64,000 nt of DNA from M3007 sp031373665 (GTDB lineage Bacteria; Bacteroidota; Bacteroidia; Chitinophagales; Saprospiraceae). Each line of letters opens with the position of its first letter. Positions within the stretch are counted from its first letter, which is position 1. The notes beneath the pieces are model-generated. The model saw only the letters and a list, made by a program, of their open reading frames with translations. It was not told the DNA's origin and ran no database searches. Shown here piece by piece: positions 33,380 to 40,840 of this stretch. Made by a program: the position numbers and the translations under genes. The DNA lies in NCBI GenBank assembly GCA_031373665.1, contig JANMMZ010000016.1, positions 124,001 to 188,000 of the forward strand, given 5' to 3'.

Positions 33380-35248
33380 TTATGATGATTTGAACGCAAT
33401 CGGATGATCCATCTTTTTGTGCTGCCCCATGAAGATGCGGGAATAAATACGAATGAGTGCCAATTCAAAAATCAAAAAATGCAGGGCAACCACGACAATC
33501 AAGGCTATTTGATGCTCGTGGATGTGCGTAAAAAGAATATCCACCCCAATAAAAGTAGGTGTGATCGGGAAACCAGACAAACCCAAGCAAGCCAACAGCA
33601 TAACAAGGGCAATCATCGGCTGCTCGTAGGAATAACCGTGGTATTGATGGAGTAAAATATCGTCGTCAATAGACTTAATCCGATCCAAGCAAACGTAACC
33701 AACCACGGCACTCACGAGGCTTCCACCAAAGTAATAGCCTAACTCAACCCAGCCCAAAGGCTCATTGAGGAATATCGAAACACCAATCAATACTTGGCTC
33801 AGAAACGCCATTATCCAAGCCCTTTGGGCTTCGCCGCGATGCGTAAAGGCTTTTATGATCAATAAAAGTGCTAATATGCTACCAACCAAGGTGGCTACCG
33901 ATATGATGGCTGAATCCAATGAGAAACCAAGCATTTGGATCAATAATGGAGCCAATCCCAAGGCAAGTACCACGGCCAAGACCCAATTATAGTTGAATAT
34001 ATTTAGTCGTTTGCCCACCCATTTAAAGGGATTCCACAAATATCGGTACAGGATGGTATCAAGGTTCCATTCTTTAATATTCAAGATATATACGGCGTAT
34101 TGTAGCCTCCGCCACACGGTATCAGACCCTTGATCGGGGGTGGCTTTGAAGTTAAAAAACATATCATGTATCTTATAGCCTAGTACCGATGGCGACACCA
34201 ACAATTGGTAGGTTCTTAAAAAGGCATTGCCTGCAAAATGCACCAAAGCCAACCCATGAAGCCCAAAAGCAACTTCGACAAACATGAGCCCAATCTGGAC
34301 AATGGAAGCATAGGCAATCTGTGTTTTGACCGATGATTGTACACTGCCTATACTGGCGGCTACAAGGCTTGTCATGATACCAATCGCAACGATCAGCCCA
34401 GTTATTAGGTCTGAATGTTGCCAAAAAGCAGCGGTTCTCATCAGTAAGAATACCCCAATATGAACCGATAAGGCCCCATAAAAAATAGCACTGGATGAGG
34501 TAGGTCCTTCCATAGCCCTAGGTAACCATGAGGAGAATGGTAATTGGGCAGATTTGATGGCTGCCGCTATCAAAATCATGAGTGCTACCCAAGTGGCCAG
34601 CATTTCATGGTTTTGAAACTGTGCCGCTACCAAATCAGTTTGGTTCAAGGCAGCAAAAGTGATGTTTTTATGCCAAAGATGGTGGCTCATCCACATGGCC
34701 AAGACCAAACAAATATCGCCCAACCGATAAATAGACAGTACTTTGAATCCGTTTTTTACAGGCAAGTACCGATCTCGGTAGAAAGCAATGAGCAAAAAAG
34801 AGGAGATGCCCAGCAGTTCCCAGCCGATAAAAAGGGTTTCAAAATTGCCAGATAACACCACCAGATTGTAGCCTATGTAAAACAGCAACAACGTGCAAAA
34901 GAATCGTTTGAAACCTTGTTCCCGATGCAGGTAGGTGCGGCTAAATATCGCTACCAAAAACATCAAAACACTTCCAATAATAACAAAAACAGAAGATATT
35001 TTATCAAAGAAAAAATCTATAACAAACTCAAAATCATCACTTTTATAAAGCAAAAGATGTTTTACTTCAATATTTTGGGCATATTGGCTTAACCAATAAA
35101 CAGTGAAGACTAAGGAGCCAATCAAATGAAATCCTATGGTGGCTATGGCCAAAAAAGCGAGCGTTTTTTCCTGGGTTTTAGGCAAAAAAAGGCTCAATAA
35201 AAAACCCAAAACGGGGATATAAATTAATAGTGGGAGTAGGTGCTGCAT
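33380..35248 (-). CDS. dabB: DabB-like proton-conducting membrane subunit (NuoL/Mrp-type)
   Basis: 622 residues, about 14 or more membrane helices of the Proton_antipo_M family (ETLFIGWELLGISSFLLIAFYRDR; KSAQLPFSSWLPRAMEGPTSSSAIFYGALSVH-like segment). Alone it resembles NADH dehydrogenase subunit L, but no other nuo gene is present and it starts 10 bases after the DUF2309 gene. That makes it DabB, thought to supply proton-motive force for DabA in bicarbonate accumulation. A cytosolic amphipathic insertion at about 355-420 (rich in Trp and Tyr) interrupts the helices. Confidence 0.85.
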   Translation of the reverse strand: MQHLLPLLIYIPVLGFLLSLFLPKTQEKTLAFLAIATIGFHLIGSLVFTVYWLSQYAQNIEVKHLLLYKSDDFEFVIDFFFDKISSVFVIIGSVLMFLVAIFSRTYLHREQGFKRFFCTLLLFYIGYNLVVLSGNFETLFIGWELLGISSFLLIAFYRDRYLPVKNGFKVLSIYRLGDICLVLAMWMSHHLWHKNITFAALNQTDLVAAQFQNHEMLATWVALMILIAAAIKSAQLPFSSWLPRAMEGPTSSSAIFYGALSVHIGVFLLMRTAAFWQHSDLITGLIVAIGIMTSLVAASIGSVQSSVKTQIAYASIVQIGLMFVEVAFGLHGLALVHFAGNAFLRTYQLLVSPSVLGYKIHDMFFNFKATPDQGSDTVWRRLQYAVYILNIKEWNLDTILYRYLWNPFKWVGKRLNIFNYNWVLAVVLALGLAPLLIQMLGFSLDSAIISVATLVGSILALLLIIKAFTHRGEAQRAWIMAFLSQVLIGVSIFLNEPLGWVELGYYFGGSLVSAVVGYVCLDRIKSIDDDILLHQYHGYSYEQPMIALVMLLACLGLSGFPITPTFIGVDILFTHIHEHQIALIVVVALHFLIFELALIRIYSRIFMGQHKKMDHPIAFKSS

Positions 35249-35258
35249 TAATGATTAA

Positions 35259-37862
35259 CTAGTTCAAATGATAAACGGGTAAATTCTCAATCGTAGCATC
35301 TGCTATTTGATTGGTCTTCATTTCCTTGGCTGTTTCTATCAGTTTTTCAAAATTCCCTGCTTTACCCAATGGTGCGGCTAAAGGCTGATACGGAAGAAAA
35401 GCGCCGTTGTTAAAATAATAAAACTGTTGATTTTCTGGGTGTACCACTGCCAAATGAACCCATTCATTGATAAACCATTCGTACATATCGGGGGTATTCT
35501 GGATCGTTTTCAGTACCACCTCTGGAAAATGCTCCACGACGATCAACAAACGGACAGGGTCGTGTACTTCTATCATCTGTACTGGCAATCCAGGACGCAA
35601 ATCGCCATCACTGCTGTTGGCTACCCCAATCAGGCCCATCACATGATGGGGCAATTTGGTACCTGCACCTAATTTGTGATTGTCCACCCGCGAAAAATAA
35701 TACTCTAGGTTGATACCGCCACAAACTGGGCCAAGTGGCTTCATCAAGTTCACCAAGCGGTGGCCCTCAAGATCGGTCAGATAGTTGTACGAATTGAGGA
35801 ATGCTCTACGATCCAAAAACAAACCCTTGGTCATTTGCCTTCTGCCCACAATACACAGCGTATTGGTGCCATGCCCCAACTCTGGGCGCGGCTCGAACAT
35901 AGAGACAGAGCGATCTTTGATCGCCTTACGCACCTTTTGAATATCCATTTTAGTATTGATGGATGCGAAGCGACGAGAGCGTTCTTTAGCATTCAAATCC
36001 AAGGCTTTTTCAAAATTCCCCTTGTTTATTTCGTGTTTTTCTTGATTTTCAGCCGAAAGATGATGCGTATCGTAGTACTTGATTTCGTCAGCAGCGGTGT
36101 CGTGCAGGCTACCAACAAACTGTGTAGCAGCTGGAATATCAATACCGTTAGCACGAAGTGCTGCCCGCACCTTTGGGTGGTTGGCCATAAATGCCAAAAC
36201 CCTCGAATTCACAGATCCTGGTCGGCCACTGCAAGCACCACAATCATGGGCACCATGGTGCGGATTGTTGGCACTGCTTGACCCATGCGCCAATACATAA
36301 ATGATGGGTGCAAAATCTTTGATCAAGGCAATACTCCTTAATTGAGCCTCTACACGGGTAGTCATCTCTTCAATCGTGAATCCGATTTGCAGGTCATTTT
36401 CACGATCACCAAGGCTTTGGTTCTCAATAGAAAGTTGCGCCTGAGCATCAGTATGTGCAAATGCATTGGAGATGGCAGGACTCATTTTGGGTCTATATAC
36501 ATTGAGAAACAAACGAACAGCGGCCCAAAAACCCAAAAACAACGAAAACAGGCTACCTTTTATCAAGGTATGCGATTCATTGGAGTAAAGCAATTCATGT
36601 TCGCGCACCTCAGTTGCCCCCGATTCTTTGATCAAATACTTGGGCGTAACGGGTGCTGGACAAAGTTTTTCATAAAACTTCCCGTTTTCGGGCTGAAAAT
36701 AGAACTCTACTCCAAAGAAACCGGGCGTACCTAGGGTTTCGCAATGCGGATCAACAGACTCTATGTGCCGACGCAAGGAACATTCCCGCTCATCAATACA
36801 AAACAGTGCTTGAAAACTGGTATTTACTGATTTCACAGGCGTTTCGATCCTACTTTGCTGACCAATGCCTGCCAATACTTCATCGTAATAACTCCATTCA
36901 AAAGCATCTTGCCAAAGAGAAAACACTTCTTGTACTTCGGTGGTCTCTACATCTGCAAACAAGGATATTGGTGGCATATCTACCTTAGTACACAGTGGTT
37001 TCCAATCTTTTCCAAGTTGGTAGTCCAAAGCATCTATTTCCAACAAAAGTTCCAATATAATCAACTCACGGAGCGATATTGGTCTTTGATCGAGCAGGGT
37101 CTCTGGCATTTCTTCAATGGCCGATACCAACCCAGACCAACCATGATGGCTAAACTGTTGGTCAAAGATATACTGTTCATAATAGGCTTCATCGCCGACT
37201 ACGATCTTGAGTAAGTCTTCTATTTGGCAATTACCATAAAGCAAAAGGTTTTTTACGCGTTTGGTTTTAAAAAAACTACTAAACCCGTTCTGCTCTAAGG
37301 CACGCAATGCCGATAAGAAGCCTTTTTCACCCGCTGGAAATCGCCAAATGGCAATACCTTGATCCAAGTAACTACACAATATCCTAAACAATAGGGGCTG
37401 AACCATCCCATCCATATCAAGGTGATACATTTCTTTCCATTGCGCCCTAAGTCTTCCAATACGGGGCGATACGGTAGTATCATAGACCTTGGAAATCATT
37501 TTTTCTTTCCAAGCGCCTAGGGCAGATTCACCCTTTTTCTCAGTGATGATTCGATCCAAAATAGGCTCGTTGATGCGCCCATTTTGATACAACTGCCTGA
37601 ACTCCTTGAGTTGAAGCGTTACTTGATACCCAAATATCTTAGACGCCTTGAAAATAGCCTTGTAAAACTTCATGTCCTGATAGGCATGCAAGGAGTTGTG
37701 GTGTATAAAGTCTTTGAGCGGCGATTGCGATGGCAAATAATGCTTCAACTCATGTAAGACATGATCCATGTCAAACCTAATGTGACTGCTCTGCTCATTA
37801 GCAGTACTAACGTGTGCAGTATTGATACTTGATACTTGTAGATCCAATAGTGGTTTACTCAT
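35259..37862 (-). CDS. dabA: DabA inorganic-carbon transport protein (DUF2309/UPF0753)
   Basis: 867 residues from the ATG at 37862. In the DAB complex DabA is a beta-carbonic-anhydrase-like protein that hydrates CO2 in one direction, driven by DabB. The zinc-site residues are all present: Cys355 and Asp357 in FCIDERECS, His526 in AHGSSS and Cys541 in HDCGACSG. The amino end has the usual LPSQSPLKDFIHHNSLHAY. An ATG at 37898 would add 12 residues but would run into a hairpin (37878-37923), so the inner start is preferred. Confidence 0.9.
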   Translation of the reverse strand: MSKPLLDLQVSSINTAHVSTANEQSSHIRFDMDHVLHELKHYLPSQSPLKDFIHHNSLHAYQDMKFYKAIFKASKIFGYQVTLQLKEFRQLYQNGRINEPILDRIITEKKGESALGAWKEKMISKVYDTTVSPRIGRLRAQWKEMYHLDMDGMVQPLLFRILCSYLDQGIAIWRFPAGEKGFLSALRALEQNGFSSFFKTKRVKNLLLYGNCQIEDLLKIVVGDEAYYEQYIFDQQFSHHGWSGLVSAIEEMPETLLDQRPISLRELIILELLLEIDALDYQLGKDWKPLCTKVDMPPISLFADVETTEVQEVFSLWQDAFEWSYYDEVLAGIGQQSRIETPVKSVNTSFQALFCIDERECSLRRHIESVDPHCETLGTPGFFGVEFYFQPENGKFYEKLCPAPVTPKYLIKESGATEVREHELLYSNESHTLIKGSLFSLFLGFWAAVRLFLNVYRPKMSPAISNAFAHTDAQAQLSIENQSLGDRENDLQIGFTIEEMTTRVEAQLRSIALIKDFAPIIYVLAHGSSSANNPHHGAHDCGACSGRPGSVNSRVLAFMANHPKVRAALRANGIDIPAATQFVGSLHDTAADEIKYYDTHHLSAENQEKHEINKGNFEKALDLNAKERSRRFASINTKMDIQKVRKAIKDRSVSMFEPRPELGHGTNTLCIVGRRQMTKGLFLDRRAFLNSYNYLTDLEGHRLVNLMKPLGPVCGGINLEYYFSRVDNHKLGAGTKLPHHVMGLIGVANSSDGDLRPGLPVQMIEVHDPVRLLIVVEHFPEVVLKTIQNTPDMYEWFINEWVHLAVVHPENQQFYYFNNGAFLPYQPLAAPLGKAGNFEKLIETAKEMKTNQIADATIENLPVYHLN

Positions 37863-37877
37863 GTTAAAATACTTAGT

Positions 37878-37923
37878 AACGGTATCGAAATAAGTCAATG
37901 GTGGAAGTTATTCCGACACCGTT
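37878..37923 (-). promoter_or_regulatory. intercistronic hairpin with GU pairs between the carbonic anhydrase gene and dabA
   Basis: Arms 37878-37893 and 37908-37923. On the plus strand two positions mismatch, but on the minus-strand transcript these become G-U pairs, giving a full 16-pair stem with a 14-base loop. It directly follows the carbonic anhydrase stop. It may protect or attenuate the mRNA. Confidence 0.55.
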
Positions 37924-37925
37924 TC

Positions 37926-38600
37926 TTATGAACTGAATGCAGCCAAGGCTTCTTTAGTACTGATATGGGTGTCGTCAAAAAATGTCACGAGTCCAGTATC
38001 TAGGTGGTGTTTTGCACCAATAATTGCGATTTCCCCTTTTTCAATCATTTGCTCTAAAATATAACTCCTGTTTACGATGGTTTTAACGGATCGTTTCACG
38101 TTCAGATCGGCTACATTTTCAACAAATTTATTGTTTTTGGAGGTGCGTTTTTCTGGTGCTGTGGTAATTGTTTCTTGATACACTGCAGGCTGAATTTTTG
38201 AGAGCAACTCGGTAAGGTTGCCCATTTCTACATGATCGCAGGCTCCTTTAATGGCACCACAATTGGTGTGCCCCATTACTATAATGAGTTTAGAACCCGC
38301 CACTTTACACGCGAATTCGAGACTGCCAATAATGTCGGTATTCACCACATTGCCGGCTATTCTGATAGAAAAAATATCGCCCAAGCCTTGGTCGAAGATC
38401 AATTCGGCAGAGGTACGGCTATCAATACAACTCAAGATCACTGCAAAAGGCCACTGCCCTTCACGGGTGTCGTTGGCTTGTTGCAGTAGATTTCTATTGA
38501 CTTTCAAATTATTGACAAATCGCTTATTGCCTTCTTTCAGAAATTCCAAAGCCTTGAGAGGCGTAATCGTTGTTTGACTTTCTAATGAATGTGCTTTCAA
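37926..38600 (-). CDS. beta-carbonic anhydrase
   Basis: 224 residues. Interconverts CO2 and bicarbonate. The zinc ligands and Asp-Arg dyad are visible: Cys58, Asp60, Arg62 (SCIDSRTS), His111 and Cys114 (GHTNCGAIKG). There is no signal peptide, so it is cytoplasmic. It starts 9 bases after the SulP gene and lies before dabA. Beta-CAs and SulP transporters often travel together; here both are joined to the DAB pair. Confidence 0.93.
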   Translation of the reverse strand: MKAHSLESQTTITPLKALEFLKEGNKRFVNNLKVNRNLLQQANDTREGQWPFAVILSCIDSRTSAELIFDQGLGDIFSIRIAGNVVNTDIIGSLEFACKVAGSKLIIVMGHTNCGAIKGACDHVEMGNLTELLSKIQPAVYQETITTAPEKRTSKNNKFVENVADLNVKRSVKTIVNRSYILEQMIEKGEIAIIGAKHHLDTGLVTFFDDTHISTKEALAAFSS

Positions 38601-38609
38601 AATTTATTG

Positions 38610-40181
38610 TTATTTAGACGTGACGAGTGTATCCACACCCAATTTGTATTCAGCCTTGAAACCCGTTAGGGTAACGGCTACTTTTTTATCTTTAGAACCA
38701 ATTTCTACGTAGTCGCGGATCAATTGGAGGACATCATGATCTATGTAAAAAGTATCAGAGGCATCAATGATAAGTTGGCTATTTGGTGCCATTTCATACA
38801 GTGTTTTTTTAATGGCTGCCTTGTTCAAAAACGATACTTCTTGTGCCAATTTCATGGTAATACTTTCTCCTTCTTGGTGTGCTTCTTTTTTAAAGAAATA
38901 TGCCAGATTCAGGTTAGCCCTAAGGATGTAGAATATACTAAATACCAAACCAATGGCTACTCCTTTCAACAAGTCTGTGAAAACCACTGCCACTACCGTA
39001 ACAATGAACGGAATAAACTGGTAGCGACCATTGTGCCACATGTGCTTAAATACCTTGGGACTGGCCAATTTGAAACCAATCATCAACAATATAGCCGCTA
39101 AACAAGCCAATGGTATCCTGTTGAGAATAGTAGGTATGCTCACTACTGCTACCAATAAGAAGACACCATGAGTGATCGTGCCTATTTTGGTACGACCACC
39201 TGAGTTGACATTGGCAGAAGTGCGTACGATGACCGAAGTCATTGGAAGACCGCCTATCAATCCACTCAAAATATTGCCCACTCCTTGAGCCAATAACTCT
39301 GTATTGGTATTAGAATAACGCTTGAGCGGATCCATTTTATCGGAGGCTTCTATGCACAATAAGGTTTCGATACTAGCCACCACTGCAATAGTGAGTGCTG
39401 TAATCCAAACCGCTGGTGTCATCAATGCCCCGAAATTGGGGGTTGAAAATTGGCCGAGGAAATCACTGAAAGATTTGGGCATCGGTAAATTAACCAAGTG
39501 CTCTTGTGATATAGCCAAACTCGACCCCGTTGATTTAAATGTCTCATTGAGCAGAATACCAACCACCACCGCAACCAAAGCCCCCGGTATGACCTTTATT
39601 TTTTTCAAAAAAGCGACCTTATTAAAGGCAATCAAAATACCCAATGATACCAAACTAACGGTTACTGCACCCAGATGCGAGTAATTGATGGCATCAATGA
39701 TGGCTGAAAACGTGTTGTGTCCGGTTCCTTTTTCAATGAAGAAAAAATCGCCTTCATTGTCCACATCATACCCAATAGCGTGTGGCAACTGCTTCAGAAT
39801 AATGATAACACCAATAGCAGTCAACATACCTTCTATCACATTGGAAGGAAAGTAATTGGAAATCGTACCCGCTTTGGCGATACCCAATACAATCTGAAGC
39901 ACTCCCGCCAGTACAACAGCCATCAGAAAGGTTTCGTAAGAGCCTAAACTGGTGATGGCCGCCAACACAATGGCCGTAAGGCCCGCTGCTGGTCCCGATA
40001 CACTCAATTGAGAATTGCTCAGCATCCCTACTACGATACCACCAATAATACCAGAAATAATACCTGCAAAAAGAGGAGCACCACTGGCAAGGGCAATACC
40101 CAAACAAAGTGGCAATGCGACTAAAAAGACGACCATTCCAGAAAGAATATCGGTTTTTATGTACGATGTGTTTATTTTCAT
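38610..40181 (-). CDS. SulP-family anion transporter, probably bicarbonate
   Basis: 523 residues: about 11-12 membrane helices with VALPLCLGIALASGAP and SVSGPAAGLTAIVL near the start and GGLPMTSVIVRTSANVNSGGRTK in the middle, then a C-terminal STAS-like domain (about 435-520). SulP carriers move sulfate or bicarbonate (as BicA does). Carbonic anhydrase 9 bases downstream and the dab genes beyond favour bicarbonate here, by context. First gene of the four-gene operon. Confidence 0.85.
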   Translation of the reverse strand: MKINTSYIKTDILSGMVVFLVALPLCLGIALASGAPLFAGIISGIIGGIVVGMLSNSQLSVSGPAAGLTAIVLAAITSLGSYETFLMAVVLAGVLQIVLGIAKAGTISNYFPSNVIEGMLTAIGVIIILKQLPHAIGYDVDNEGDFFFIEKGTGHNTFSAIIDAINYSHLGAVTVSLVSLGILIAFNKVAFLKKIKVIPGALVAVVVGILLNETFKSTGSSLAISQEHLVNLPMPKSFSDFLGQFSTPNFGALMTPAVWITALTIAVVASIETLLCIEASDKMDPLKRYSNTNTELLAQGVGNILSGLIGGLPMTSVIVRTSANVNSGGRTKIGTITHGVFLLVAVVSIPTILNRIPLACLAAILLMIGFKLASPKVFKHMWHNGRYQFIPFIVTVVAVVFTDLLKGVAIGLVFSIFYILRANLNLAYFFKKEAHQEGESITMKLAQEVSFLNKAAIKKTLYEMAPNSQLIIDASDTFYIDHDVLQLIRDYVEIGSKDKKVAVTLTGFKAEYKLGVDTLVTSK

Positions 40182-40263
40182 AAAATAGATAAAACTACAA
40201 AATTGAGTTAAAAGGAAAACAGAGATCTGAATCTCCGAGGTGCGTATAGTTATGAAACAATAC

Positions 40264-40291
40264 GTGCATACTGCTACCGATTAGTATGCAC
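40264..40291. promoter_or_regulatory. 9-bp perfect hairpin before the SulP operon
   Basis: Arms GTGCATACT (40264-40272) and its complement (40283-40291). It lies between the small secreted gene and sulP, and may end the former transcript or form part of the operon leader. Confidence 0.4.
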
Positions 40292-40327
40292 TAATTGGAA
40301 AAATGAATAGCAAAACTTTAAATATAA

Positions 40328-40642
40328 TTATGCTTCGGGAGGAAACTCCGGCAAGGAAGCGTGGCATTCGGAAATAAGGATCTCATTTCCATCAAACAAG
40401 TGAACAAATAAATTACCCAGTATAGATGCATCGGAAGCCAAACCAATACGAGGAGCGTATGTAAAGGATTCTTTTTCCTTTTCGGTTTTTCCTTTGGAGT
40501 CTTTGCTTTCTTCCTCTGTATCATCAGCACCAAACTCAAACACCTCAAAGGTATTTTTTCCAAATTGACATTGCTCCGCGAATGACGCAGCCAGATTGGC
40601 GGTCATGATGGCAAGTAATAGGATGGAAAAAAATAACCTCAT
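40328..40642 (-). CDS. small secreted hypothetical protein, acidic and Lys-rich
   Basis: 104 residues from the ATG at 40642; a longer frame to 40714 is open. Signal peptide 1-22 (LLLAIMTANLAASFA), then a short mature part with a charged run (DDTEEESKDSKGKTEKEKE). Two Cys are present in the mature part. No family recognised. A minus-strand TACCTTTG box at 40771-40778 may drive it. It is divergent from ppc. Confidence 0.45.
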   Translation of the reverse strand: MRLFFSILLLAIMTANLAASFAEQCQFGKNTFEVFEFGADDTEEESKDSKGKTEKEKESFTYAPRIGLASDASILGNLFVHLFDGNEILISECHASLPEFPPEA

Positions 40643-40770
40643 GTAGGTACTTAATAATATGGTCACGAGTGTTGAAACATCAAATCGAGTGAATAGTTCT
40701 GTTAGCGGCTTCATTTTTAAATGTTTAACCGTTCATCAGTCCTAAATCATGCTTTACGCTCAAGAAAGTG

Positions 40771-40778
40771 CAAAGGTA
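40771..40778 (-). promoter_or_regulatory. -7 box TACCTTTG (minus) for the small secreted gene
   Basis: TAnnTTTG match in the ppc upstream region, pointing away from ppc; it forms a back-to-back promoter pair with 40812-40819. Confidence 0.45.
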
Positions 40779-40811
40779 CAACAAAGATCGAAAAGGTAAC
40801 CTATAAAATTA

Positions 40812-40819
40812 TATCTTTG
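40812..40819 (+). promoter_or_regulatory. -7 box TATCTTTG for ppc
   Basis: Perfect TAnnTTTG match 21 bases before the ppc ATG at 40841. It shows that an open extension back to 40721 is not translated. Confidence 0.6.
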
Positions 40820-40840
40820 CGTCTTAAATACGGTTTTCCC

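Noticed and set aside
33380..35248. NADH dehydrogenase subunit L (nuoL) of complex I
   Set aside because: No other nuo genes are present, and the gene directly follows dabA with a 10-base gap; this is the known DabA-DabB arrangement.
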